The translations under genes were made by a program, and so were the position numbers. The notes below the pieces were generated by a model, which ran no database searches, was not told the DNA's origin, and saw only the letters and a program-made list of their open reading frames with translations. DNA of 64,000 nt, from assembly GCA_033807695.1 (NCBI GenBank), contig CM066301.1, forward strand, positions 930,001-994,000, read 5' to 3'. Origin of the DNA: Daedaleopsis sinensis (taxonomy: Eukaryota; Basidiomycota; Agaricomycetes; Polyporales; Polyporaceae). Position 1 is the stretch's first letter. Each line of letters begins with the position of its first letter. This document shows positions 35,101 to 45,429 of the stretch, piece by piece.

Positions 35101-35500
35101 GAAAAGCTAGACTCTCCCTCCTCCTGCCTGGTGCTCGAGATAAAGCAGCCAACTAAGTTTCAGCGTCAGTAACAAGTTCTTGGACGCTTGTGGGACGCTG
35201 CCGACGAGGCGGTACGTGCAACTTCGGACATCTCCCTATTTCGTATCACTAATTCTTCAGCTCTATCAGCGCACACCACACGATAGGGGACTCGATAGCC
35301 ACCCATAATGTCGCCGCCTAGCAGCGCGCATGCCGCTGATACGGTTTCGAGTGCGTTTGAACAGATAATCTGGCCACACAAACACCTTCCCGTCAAATCG
35401 CCGGCAGCGCTGCGTATAGCTTGGACCCCCGTTTGTCGCGCCCAGCACCGCGTCATTGTGCGCCTTCCCGTCTACCCTACAGGAGTGCAACCGAGGCCGC
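32120..35500. other. 3.4 kb with no firm gene
   Basis: A minus-strand stretch from about 33634 to 33080 may hold an unrecognised gene: a start with a mitochondrial-presequence look (MQSRLSYLRRPSIPLLNQQR at 33634), then QYKLQQMCSIKLPPRGSLVSV near 33400, then FGASLAPSREEKAFNTAVQQ near 33160. I could not build an intron model, so I do not call it. The rest shows short frames, a (GGA)n tract at 34516-34540 and no RNA fold that I recognise. Confidence 0.35.
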
Positions 35501-35509
35501 TATATAAAA
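35501..35509 (+). promoter_or_regulatory. TATA box of the peptide-precursor gene
   Basis: TATATAAAA lies 129 bp before the ATG at 35630 and is followed by a pyrimidine-rich leader, as in strongly expressed fungal genes. Confidence 0.7.
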
Positions 35510-35629
35510 TGGGCTTCCGATTCTTCCGTCCGTCGGGAACTGCACTTCCACTGCCTGCTGTCGTCCCGCTTCTGCTCTTATCCCTTTCGCTTTCCTTCAA
35601 GTTCGCCGTCAGCTTCTCCTTTAGTCAAC

Positions 35630-36160
35630 ATGTATTCTCGTTTCGTCCTCTTCTTCGTTGCCCTCATGGCCCTTGCGCTCCTCGCTACCGCCAACCCTCT
35701 CCCGGTTAACAACGACGGCGTCCTCGTCAAGAAAGCGCTCAAGCAGTACGACATGCGCCGCGCTGCTGCTGAAAAGCGTGAGGACTACAAGCCGAAGCCC
35801 TCCAAGTGAGTATTTTGCAGAGCCTTGGAGAGTTCCTCCAACTCACGACCTCGTCACTAGGCACTGGCGTGCTGCCGAGCCGGAGCCTACCTTCGGTAAA
35901 CGTGAGGACTACAAGCCCAAGCCGTCCAAGTGAGTATGCTTCCCACCACTGTGTCCTTCAGACACTGTCTGACTATCGGTGCCTCGTGCAGGCACTGGCG
36001 TGCCGCCGAGCCTGCCCCCACGTACGGCAAGCGCGAGGAGTACAAGCCCAAGCCGTCCAAGTACGCTTCCCCGCGCTGACTACCGCTCCTGACGACTCAC
36101 GAGCCCCCGCTCTCATCTAGGCACTGGCGCCGTACTGCCGAGCCCGCCCCCACGGACTGA
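35630..36160 (+). CDS. Secreted Kex2-processed repeat peptide precursor
   Basis: Four exons (35630-35805, 35861-35929, 35992-36060, 36121-36160) give 117 residues. A signal peptide (MYSRFVLFFVALMALALLATA) is followed by a short pro-region and three near-identical 23-residue units. Each unit begins at a Lys-Arg, the cleavage site of the Golgi protease Kex2: KR-EDYKPKPSKHWRAAEPEPTFG, KR-EDYKPKPSKHWRAAEPAPTYG and KR-EEYKPKPSKHWRRTAEPAPTD. Kex2 cleavage and removal of the basic pair would release three 21-22 residue peptides. Every intron interrupts the same lysine codon (after PKPS), and the middle exons are both exactly 69 nt, so the gene grew by exon duplication. The design matches kexin-processed repeat proteins such as Ustilago Rep1 and the alpha-factor precursor, but the peptide is not one I recognise. 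No CaaX box is present, so it is not a basidiomycete lipopeptide pheromone. Confidence 0.85.
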
Positions 36161-37310
36161 AGGACGTGCATGAGGTTGCACCGTCACCTGTCCCCACTAG
36201 GTATGTCTCCTCTCTTCTTTCGCTGCCATACTCGGAGAACCAACCACAACAGCTCACAGCACCCGGTTACAGATGTTCTTATGCTCTGCCCGTTTCCCGA
36301 CTGTTTCGTTCCGTTCGATAACGCCCTAGAGTCCCACGGAATCCATCAAAGACACAAACGACGAACATGAATTCTCTGTGCGGAGTGATAGGCAGTCTTC
36401 AGTATTCCATCCAAATGAGAGCGCGAGGACTTGGAGGGCTCGCCAATGCTCCCTGCTCGGTCACTCGTTCCTCTGCCATCCACGCTTCTCGGCCCGCCGC
36501 CTCCGCTGTATATATAGCTCTGTCATTCTTGTCGACTTGACGTATATTCGGACGTTCTTCTGCAGGTAGTTGTTCGACGTACGCCAGACAGTACTTGTCA
36601 CATTGTTGACATTGTCGGACGTACATATGCTGAGCAGCCACAGCAACGTGGGTACCCTCATCAGACGAGCTTCTCACGCTTTATCGCATCTCTGTGCGTC
36701 CGGACTCCGCATGAAAGCTACTGCACTCACTGAGGATATCAGCTGGTAGACTTCAACTCAGCATGATCCACTCGCCGGCGGTAAGTTGACCGTACTATGC
36801 CAATTAGTACACCATGGGTGCTTGGAATGCTTAGATTCGGTCTAAGGAATAGGCTTTCTCTCGTGATACTGATCATGACGGTACCATAGCCAAGTGTGCG
36901 ACTAGTAGTTGTCACTAGTACCTTCACTGAAAGCCTTGAACCTCTTGACTTAAGTTGTCAAGCTTAGCTTTGGATTGCCAGTCAGCCGAACGCGACCACG
37001 TGCAAGAATCAGGGAAGCGGCGCCTATCGTCAACTACTGCGTCAAGTTGAACCTTCAGGCTACGGTCTACCGCCAGCACTGGCAAGCGACGCAACTTGAA
37101 TGTCTCTCTCAAACCCACGATCCAAAGGTGTATGATCATTAGCATTCGATGAGAGCTCTCTCTGCGACATTGCCACTTTATTCGAAATCTCTACGAACCG
37201 GCTGCGGGTTCCGACTCAGCTGAGTGTCCAACTTTCAAGTGACGACTCAGCCACTGGAGCGTCGTCTCAGGAGATGTGTACGACTGCGACTAACCATAAC
37301 GATATCTTAG
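36161..37310. other. Intergenic region
   Basis: The 3' UTR of the peptide precursor is followed by about 1 kb with no gene. From about 37310 the sequence resembles the flank of the ORC2 fragments (also at 23850-23950 and 39970-40010). Confidence 0.45.
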
Positions 37311-37544
37311 GACAGCTTTCCAACGACCAAGAGTTTTTTAGAGCTCGTTTGCAAGATTCTGGCCGAACTCAGTATGGAGTGCCAGTGCATCAGGTGAGCA
37401 ACTTGCAATTAAGATTGATTGACAACGTTTCCTAAAAGCCGACTTATACTGAAAGCAGACTCTGAACGTATGAATATGCCACGGGCATGAACTGCACCAG
37501 TTCAAGATCATTGTACGGGTATGGCTCGAGTTCTTTGATGAATC

Positions 37545-38030
37545 TGCTCAGCATCTCGCGCGCACACGGCGTCGTCGCGAACGGCCTCCAGCTGAGGTTC
37601 GCGTTCAAGGACCTCCTCCCTCGCGTCGATCGAGCACATTCCTAGGGTACTCGACGCCTCGTCGGTAGTCACGGGAGCGGAAACTCAGACACAGCGGATA
37701 CCGTTCTTCTCGACCGCCGGCACCCCACCTTTATACATCATCATTCACAACGTCGAGGGAAACGGCTTTCGCGCCGCGAAGACGAAGGCGGCGTTGGCAC
37801 TCCCCCCGCGCAACCAAATCGTCTCCTCCCAGCGCTGTTCGCTTTCGGAGCTTTTCGCGAGCAAGCCCGACCCGTCCCCTCGCTCTCCCTCCTAACAGAG
37901 CGCACCCGGGGCCGACGGCGTGCTCCCGCGACGGGGATTTCCATAACTCTGGCACGGCCTTACCACGCTTTCCCCGTATGACTTCGAGCTGGCATATACG
38001 GACCCGACGACGCTCGCGGGGTGGCGGTCT
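37545..38030 (+). pseudogene. ORC2 fragment (middle part)
   Basis: Plus-strand reading gives HGVVANGLQLRFAFKDLL, then IIHNVEGNGFRAAKTKAALAL, SLSELFASKPDPS and LSPYDFELAY, close to the ORC2 gene at 25917-27317 but with stop codons and frame changes. Unlike the pieces at 23 and 43 kb it lacks the 99 bp palindromic insertion. It lies just upstream of HsbA copy C', mirroring the ORC2/HsbA C order of the left arm. Confidence 0.85.
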
Positions 38031-38183
38031 TTTGACACGATACATGCAAGCCTCACCAACAGGCTCCAAGTCCCTGCAATATATATGACACAGTATGACG
38101 GACGGTTGTGTGCTCCTCCGTCGTCCTTTGGTCCCACACCAAGCTTTCCGCCAGCAACAGTACCGCTCACACTCTCGTCCCTC

Positions 38184-39163
38184 ATGAAGCTCTTCAGCAG
38201 CCTTCTCGCCGTCGCTGGAGTTGCCCCCTTCGGCGTGACCAGCACAATGGGGCTCCCGTCCCCGGGCCTTTTCCCCCCTCTGACGAGCCCGGCGACCATC
38301 ATCAGCCAGCTGGAGGCGTTCGCCGCGCAGTCCCGCGCACTGCAGGCCTCCGTGGCCCAGCTGGACGAGTCCAACTTCCTCTTGCAGGGCCAGGTGCGTG
38401 GCACGGTGGCGCAGCTCTTTCCGGGTCCCTGTGCTGACGAAGGGCCGTACATCCCTGATGCGTAGATCATCACCCAGAGCATCGATAACATCACCGACGC
38501 GGTCGGTGTGTTCTTGGACAACGTCGGCGGCGGCGTGAGTGCTATTCTTCGCTGCTGGAGCGGCCGCCCCTTGACTTGCAGGCTTCGCTGATGTGCGGAC
38601 TCCGGGTGCAGCCGCCCTTCGACGACGATGCAGCTCAGCAGATCGTCTCGGCCTTGGGCGACTTCGCCGACGCGAACTCGTACGTCGCTTCGCGCAGTCT
38701 AACGGTATCGCATGTGCACCGCCGTTGACGGCTTCTTGACGGCGCGTTTAGGGCCCTGATGTTCACGGTCATCGAGAAGCATGTACGTCCCCTGTCCGCC
38801 AGTGTACACTCATCGGCGTGCCGTTCATAGCGCGTTCTCCGAACAGACCCTCGCGGCCGCGTTCCAGGCCAAGGGCCCCATCTCGGAAGCGCTGTCGCGC
38901 TCGGAGAGTGTCTTCGACGTGAGTATCTTCGTCTGTTCGTCTGTAATACCAGATCCGCGGCTGACTCCCGACCCCCAAACAGCGCATCAAGGGTACGTTC
39001 GACCGCGTCATGGAGACCGCGAAGGAGTTGTACCAGAAGGTGAGTACCTCCTGACTTCCTTTGTGCGCGCTGTGCGCGTCGTACTGACTCGACGGTATTT
39101 CTGCAGATCCGTATGTCAATTGGCGTCTCGATCAGGCATACCATCGACGTGTATTCTCAGTAA
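38184..39163 (+). CDS. HsbA-like secreted protein (copy C', right)
   Basis: Seven exons (38184-38393, 38466-38534, 38612-38679, 38752-38782, 38847-38918, 38983-39039, 39107-39163) give 187 residues. It starts MKLFSSLLAVAGVAPFGVTSTMGLP and contains SPATIISQLEAFAAQSRALQASVAQLDE, as in HsbA copy C. The exon plan is the same. The two last exons have changed strongly: instead of SFAFALESLVPTE they encode RIKGTFDRVMETAKELYQK and a basic tail, though the end DVYSQ is kept. The pro-region has LFPP in place of RAA. Splice sites and frame are intact, so this is probably a functional but rapidly diverging paralogue. Confidence 0.72.
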
Positions 39164-39984
39164 GCATTAGGCTGTCGGGTCGGAGGGTTTGTTTACGGTC
39201 GACCCGCGGTTCGGAGTGGGTTGGCTTCAGGTGGTTAGGCGTCCTTCTGAGTTTGTGATCTGTTGGGGCATCACCGTACCTCGTACTTGACTCGTGCTTG
39301 CTTTTTGAATTGTGTTGCTCCCTGTTAGTGTTGTATCGGACGACGCGAGTTTGAATAACTACTGGTACCTAGTATCCGGCGACGCGATCACGTGCCAAGA
39401 CAGAAAACCAGCCAGACTCTCCAGACGCTGGCGCGGCTGCTGTCACTGCTCGGACTCCTCACACCATGATCATGATCGATTGATCATCGACGCAAAGCTC
39501 GGCTGATGTCTATTGCTCCTGACGATGTGGACTTAGGCACGATTGGCTTTGGAAGACAAGTGTCTCTCCGACATCATGATGGCCACCATTGCCTTTACAA
39601 TCCAGCCAAGTTCACTAAGAATCCGTGAGTTTTGTCGTCGTCTAAGGTGATGTGCCGGATGCATGCAAGCCGGGGAGAAATGGAAGAAAGTGGTGACGAA
39701 GAACGCGACAGAGGCCGTTGTCGCACGCGATGCACAGGCGCAGTCCGTTGACTTTCCGAGTAGACGACTTCAAGTTCTGGACAGAGCGCCCTATGAGTGC
39801 TGGCAATTTCACCCCTTTGCGTTTGACAAACAGCTAATGTGTTTCTTTAGCGTATGACTTGCATGGCGGCCATGATATCTCATTGCCACTGTCGCATTTG
39901 TGCGAATCCTATCACCTGTCATACGCTGTACGACCACGGCCGACCATCACGACATCAATACAGAGCGGGTTGTCGGCGACCAAG
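39164..39984. other. Spacer, no gene seen
   Basis: It lies between HsbA copy C' and block A'. Only short frames are present; the inverted words CATGATCATGATCGATTGATCATCG near 39465 are AT-rich dyads of unknown meaning. Confidence 0.4.
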
Positions 39985-40372
39985 AGTGTTCGAGAACTCG
40001 TCTGCAGAATTCGGTAGGACTTCAAAGCATGGAGTGCTCGCCGCGACTCGACTCCCACGGGGACCTTCCCCTCTCCCGTCATTCGGATCCTTCCCCAATT
40101 TGCGATGAATGTCTTCGGACTTCACGGGGCCGGAGAGGATTCTTGATGTCACACACCCATTTCACCGCAGACATTCCTCATTACGCTGTCAGTCGTAACG
40201 CTGGGACGGACGCGCACGACAGACTCGGACCACTCGACGCCCGCAGATGATCAATGATTGGTTGAGTCTGCCATCGCGGCGCTCTCCTCCGCCAGTTCTC
40301 CAGGATTCACGTCGGAAGCGTACCAACCACGGGCTCCTCACGTCGGTCTGTTCGGGCAGGATATCCAAGTGC

Positions 40373-40697
40373 ATCAGCAGATGTGCGAAAAGCTTAGAAG
40401 CTTACCGCACTTATTGAGATTTGGCTGCTTCTGCCATGATCAGCCCACTGCATTGCTGCATGTCGTCAGATTGGGTCGAAACTTGGTACAAACATGGCCA
40501 AGCATGATGCGGTTCTGTGTGCAAAGTTTCGCGATGAGCGGTCAAGATGGCGCGGAGTCACAGATGGTTCATTGTTGGGGAGAGAAAAGCGGTATTTAAG
40601 CTGCGATAAGTGCGCTTACTGATTAACACCTTATCTACGCTTATTTGGCTGAAATAAGCGCCACTAAGCGCAATAAGCTTTTCGCGGGTCTGCTGAT
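40373..40697. mobile_element. 325 bp MITE with verified empty site
   Basis: Terminal inverted repeats of about 25 bp start ATCAGCAGA...GCGAAAAGCTTA and end TAAGCTTTTCGC...TCTGCTGAT. The flanks GTGC (40369-40372 and 40698-40701) form a 4 bp target duplication. The left arm near 17962-17950 (rc CCAAGTGCGTTCAG) has a single GTGC and no element, which is the unoccupied site. No coding capacity. Confidence 0.85.
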
Positions 40698-41152
40698 GTG
40701 CGTTCAGTACCGCCCAGCCTCTGAATTGCGTTCGCTTACAAAGCGCGGGCTAGTATGGGACTAGCTATTGCAACGCACTCCGCGCCGGATGACTTCGAAC
40801 CTGTCACTGCTCGCCGACACCGTGCTACTGTTGCGTTCCGCTAGCGTCATTATCGTGTTCAGGTTGCCCTACGCGCTTCAAGCTTCCCAACCCAGGACAT
40901 CAGTCTCGCTCGCACTCCCGGTATGCGACATGGTGCAACCTCGCCCGAGCGTTTGTCCCTCTGTCCCTGCTCTATAAAACCTGCCTACACTTGACTCTAG
41001 CTCCCCATCCCACCTTCGTCTTCAACTCACTCCCAGGTCCTGGTTGACCCTTCGATTCTCTCAACTTCACTTCCTTCGCTTTCAGCTCTTCGTCTCATCG
41101 CCGCTGCGCAGCGTTCTCCACCCTCACCTTACGTTCACACCCAGCTCCAGCC

Positions 41153-42030
41153 ATGAAGTTCTTCAGCAACATCCTCGCCGTCGCCTCTGTCGTCCTCGTC
41201 GGCGTCCTCGCCGTCGTCGCGCACCCCGCGCCGCGTGCGGCGAAGACCTCCCCGCAGGACGTCGAGAACGCGATCCAGATGGTGACCACGATGTCGAGCA
41301 CGCTGCAGACCTCGGTCGCGAAGCTCGACATCGTGACGTTCCCTCTCCAGGGAGGGGTACGTTCTCTTCCTCATGCCTCAAGAGACTATCCTTTAACTGT
41401 TCCCTAATGTGGCACATGTGACAGATCATTGCTAGCGGGCTCGGGAACATCACGAACACGGTCGGGCAATTCACGGCGACTCTGAGCGGGGTGGGTTCAT
41501 ACTTGGCTCTGAGAAGCTTTGCGGTAGCTAACAGTGCAACAAATTCCTGCTGTAGCCTCCCTTCCCCGACGACGCCGCTGTAGCCATTGTCGACGTGCTG
41601 ACGACCTTCGTCAGGGTTCACCAGCACGTCCCTCTTCCCTCTTCCCCGTAGCTCTCGTACTAATCGTGATTTTTCATGCAGGCTCCTTTTGTCCACGATC
41701 ATCGGCAAACATGTGAGTCTACAGATGTGACTCTTGTGATCCTCGCATTCGTTCTTGCTAACACGAGATTGCCCCACAGTCCCTTGCATCGATGTTCTTC
41801 CTGACGGCGCCCATTGCCGATGCTCTGCGGGCCATTGAGAGTGTCGTCGACGTGAGTCCCGAGTTTCCATCAGTTGATTGATTCTACGCCTTTTCTCACC
41901 GACGCCGATATGCCAGAGTTTCGCTTTTGCCCTCATCGACCTCATCCCAACCCAGAGCGGCCCTGCGAATGCGCAGATCAACGCCTTGTCTGCCACGTTC
42001 AAGCAGGCGGACAACGCGTACGCGAACTGA
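41153..42030 (+). CDS. HsbA-like secreted protein (copy A', right)
   Basis: Six exons (41153-41356, 41425-41490, 41556-41623, 41682-41712, 41780-41851, 41917-42030) give 184 residues, nearly identical to the product of 16620-17497. Signal peptide, HsbA domain and stop are intact. Intron 3 again needs a GC donor at 41624. A TATAAAA is at 40973-40979, about 175 bp before the ATG. Its few coding differences (for example LDIVTFPL for LDVLTFPL and FKQADNAY for FTQANNAY) are substitutions that keep the frame, so both copies are probably used. Confidence 0.82.
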
Positions 42031-42167
42031 GCTGGAGGACATGTTCTTGTTATGGACAAGCTCGGTGAAGGAGAGATTGATGTGGAAACGCTCGCGCCGT
42101 TGAACAATGCGGTGTAGCTTGCTGTTGCGGTACTGTCACAATATACTGCCGTCGGCGTTTGAGACGT

Positions 42168-42478
42168 CGTCAGCGAGACGGCGGCGCGCCGACACGTGCT
42201 CGCGAGCATGATGCAGAAGGCGAAGAAGCTCTTCGTGCTCCTCGGCGTGAAGCAGCTGGAGGTCATGGAGACCGCCTCGGATGCACCCAAGGACAAGGAG
42301 AAGGACGGCGGCGGCGCGGTGGCAGCGGGAGAGAGCGCATACGACTACAACAGGCTGTTCACGACGGCGCGGGACAACTTTGTGGCGACGAACGACACGG
42401 CGCTACGTGCGCTCCTGGGCAACTCGTTCCGGGACCACGGGCTGGTGGTGAGCTCAAGGCGGATGGACACTGAACCGT
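42168..42478 (+). pseudogene. ORC2 fragment (C-terminal part)
   Basis: It reads RRHVLASMMQKAKKLFVLLGVKQLEVMET...YDYNRLFTTARDNFVATNDTALRALLGNSFRDHGLVVSS, then an internal deletion of about 25 codons joins it to the last residues and the stop of ORC2. The ORC2 3' flank follows to about 42650. The 5' half of the gene is absent. Confidence 0.85.
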
Positions 42479-42783
42479 TCTCTTCGGCGAGAGGTACTAT
42501 GGTCTATGCTTGCTCAGTGCGTTCAGTGGTGTAGTGTTGATGTTCCTTTAGATCTATTCAGTCTGGCCAGCGACTGCAAGTTACTTCCATATTCGAAGCG
42601 CTATGAGCAGCATATTTGTCCGTTCAATTCATCTGTGATGCCTGTAGTTATCATTACCGGCACGACCTGTACGCCAGGTGTTAGCTAAGTGAGTAACTTG
42701 CAATTACAATTGATAACGTTTCCCGAAAGCCGACTTACCCTGTAACAGAGGCTGAACGGCCACGGATGTGAATTACACCAGTA

Positions 42784-43400
42784 TAAGATCAGCATTTGCC
42801 GAGCATCTCGCGCGCATGGGCGCACACGCCGTCGTTGCCATCGGCTTCCAGTCGATGTTCTCCTTCAACTTACACCTCATCCTGGCTGCGATCGAACGTA
42901 TCCCCGGTGTACCCGACCCCAGAAGCCCAGTCACGCGGATACACGTGTTCTTCTCGACCGCCGCCTCCCCATTTGTACATCATCATCCACAATCACGACG
43001 GGCAAGGACCATTAATGTCGGAAATTGGAGAGACATGTATCGTTTCCTTTGTTCACGTGCGCGCTGAGGCCCGAAAACGAGGAAACGATAGGTATACACA
43101 ACTGTCCCACTAATTTCCTCAAGTAGGGGAAAGAACCTTTGCCCGTCGTGAATGTCGAGGGAAACACCTCCCATGCAGCGCAGACGAAGGCGGCGTTGGC
43201 ACTTTCCCCGCGCATCCACAGCGCCGTCTCCCAGCTCTGTTCGCTTTCGGAGCTCTTCGCGCGCAAGCCCGACTCATCTCCCTCGCTCTCCCTCCTATCA
43301 GAGCGCACTCGGATGGCGTGCTCCCGCGACGGGGATCTCCGTGGAGGCTCTGGCACGACCTCCCCATGCTCGCCTCGCATGACTTCGAGCTGCCTCACCG
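42784..43400 (+). pseudogene. ORC2 fragment (middle part) with palindromic insertion
   Basis: It is the counterpart of the fragment at 23050-23736, with AFAEHLARMGAHAVVAIGFQ, AAIERIPGV and later LSELFARKPDSS. The 99 bp palindromic element is at 43020-43118. Here SLSELFARK survives, while the left copy has a small deletion at that point. Confidence 0.85.
43020..43118. mobile_element. 99 bp palindromic MITE-like element, right copy
   Basis: Same element as 23386-23484, beginning GGAAATTGG and ending TAATTTCC, with the inner inverted pair ATCGTTTCCT / AGGAAACGAT. Confidence 0.6.
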
Positions 43401-43530
43401 ATGAGATCCGAGTCCCTGCAGGATATATAACACACAGACGGCTGTCTGCTCCACCATCATCCTTGGGTACCACACCAAGCTCCTCGACAACAACCGTACT
43501 AGCAGCCCCCCGCTCCCACTCTCGTCCCTC

Positions 43531-44416
43531 ATGAAGTTATTCAGCAACATTCTCGCCATCGCCTCTGTCGTCCTCGTCGGCGTTCTCGCCGTCGTCGCGC
43601 ACCCCGAGCCCTCATCCCAGGCGGCAAAGACCTCCCCGCACGACGTCGAGAAGGCGATCGGGACGGTGACCACGTTGTCGAGCAAACTGCAGGCCTCGGT
43701 CGCGAAGCTCGACGTCTCGACGTTCCCTCGCCAGGGAGCGGTACGCGCTCTTTCTTGTGCCTCCTCAAGAGACATTCCTCTAACTATACCCTGATGTGGC
43801 TTGTGTGACAGATCATTGCTAGCGGGCTCGGGAACATCACGGACACGGTCAGACAGTTCACGGCGACTCTGGGCGGGGTGGGTCCCTACTTGGCTTTGAG
43901 AAGCTTTGAGGTAGCTCACAGTGCAACGGATTCCTACTATAGCCTCCCTTCTCCGACAACGACGCTAAGGATGTTGTTGAAGTACTGAAGACCTTCGTCG
44001 AGGTTCACCAGCACGTCCTTCCTCCCTCTTCTCCGTAGCTCTCGTACTGACCGTGATTTTTCATGCAGGCTCCTTCTGTCCACGATCATCGGCAAACACG
44101 TGAGTCTCCAGATGAGACTCTTGTGGTCCTCGCATACGTCCTTGCTAACACGCGATTGCTCCACAGTCCCTTGCAGCGAGGTTCTTCCTGACGGCGCCCA
44201 TTGCCCATGCTCTGCGGGTTATTGAAAGTGTCGTCGACGTGAGTCGCGAGTTTTCATCAGTTGATTCTACGCCTTTTCTCACTGACGACGATATGCCAGA
44301 CCTTCGCTTTTGCTCTCATCGGCCTCATCCCGACCGAGAGCGACCCTGCGAACATGCAGTTCAAAGCCTTGTCTGACACGTTCAAGGAGGCGGACGAAGT
44401 GTACGCGAACAAATGA
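43531..44416 (+). CDS. HsbA-like secreted protein (copy B', right)
   Basis: Six exons (43531-43740, 43812-43877, 43943-44010, 44069-44099, 44167-44238, 44300-44416) give 187 residues, nearly identical to the product of 22111-22993. It has the same signal peptide, the same HsbA domain and the same GC donor for intron 3 (GTTCACCA|GCACGT at 44010/44011). The coding frame is open throughout. The ORC2 fragment ends about 130 bp before the ATG, so the promoter (TATATAA near 43420) is partly made of ORC2-derived sequence. Confidence 0.82.
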
Positions 44417-45429
44417 GCTGGAGGACATGTTCTGGTTTTGGACCATTTTGGTCTTCGAAGGTCTTGAACAGTACAGTGTGCGTAGATTGAAGTTGTTCAC
44501 GGCGGTATTGTCACAATATACTGCCGTCGGCGTTTGAAATCTGCTGACACAGTGAGGACCGAGTGTGATGAGACCGTCTGTTCAATGTCGACTCTCGCGA
44601 GTCGTTCCAAGTCACGAAGCCATGTTGGACACTCGGACAGGACAAAAATCTGAATTGGCAGTATTAAGTTGACTCTAGCCTGAGATATAAATCATCAGTA
44701 CTAGTAGTCTACCAGTACTGTTCCCGTTCGCAGGCCCTACGATTGCGTTACCGTACGGCCCACTTATTTCACTGTTAAGTAGCTTTCAAATCCATCAAAA
44801 TTCCCTGCAGTAGATACACTTTGAGCGCACTTTGACTATTACAAGTACTTCAAGTTCATCTCCCATAAAACCGGATCGATACTATCCCGTACGTGTGTTG
44901 TAGCTGGATCAGGATGACAAAAAGAAAGGGTTTGTGAAGGGCACGGGCCATCCGCGCGAACAGACGACGCGTCCTGATCTCCTAAGACTAACTCGGCACG
45001 CCCTGCAGGTTGCGGAATTGCTTCCCTGGCCAGTCAAGGGCGTATTATACCAGGTCAATCCACTCCTTACGGAACGGGAGACTCCAAGTAACCAAGTTTT
45101 CTGGAGGGGACGGTCTTGAACCAGCGCACAGACGACTTAATCCGTTGGAGCTTTAGACCACCTCACATTCCCGGTTTAGGGCCATTACAGCCACTACACC
45201 ATTGTACCATGACCTTAATGATTATGCATATGAGTCTATCAATACCACCCTTCCGTTTCGAAGCTACTAAATGCCCCCGGCCCGTTCGGAAACCTGTTCC
45301 CCGCACGCTCCTCCGCCCACAGCCACGACTTCGCCATGACTCGCTTAGTTTGGACACGTTCGTCCTCCCTTCGCGCTGGTTCAGATAAACAGAACACCGG
45401 GAAAGCATACTTGCTCTCTTGCTACCACC
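44417..45429. other. Duplicated spacer without genes
   Basis: Inverted copy of 21096-22110. It includes the promoter of the membrane-protein gene. Confidence 0.5.

Larger units (their letters stand above)
39985..42153 (+). repeat. Inverted duplication, block A, right copy
   Basis: Reverse-orientation counterpart of 16482-18300. It carries the 325 bp MITE at 40373-40697 and HsbA copy A'. It ends at ACTGCCGTCGGCGTTTGAGAC (about 42150), where an ORC2 C-terminal fragment begins abruptly. Confidence 0.85.

Noticed and set aside
35861..36120. CRISPR-like array from the regularly spaced repeats
   Set aside because: The repeats are protein-coding exons separated by introns in a eukaryote; there are no CRISPR-associated genes.
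35630..36160. Mating-type lipopeptide pheromone precursor
   Set aside because: Basidiomycete pheromones end in a CaaX box; this protein ends PAPTD and instead has a signal peptide and Kex2 sites.
41163..42296. 377-codon minus-strand frame across HsbA copy A'
   Set aside because: It runs antisense through exons and introns of an HsbA gene whose spliced frame gives a clean secreted protein; no family match.
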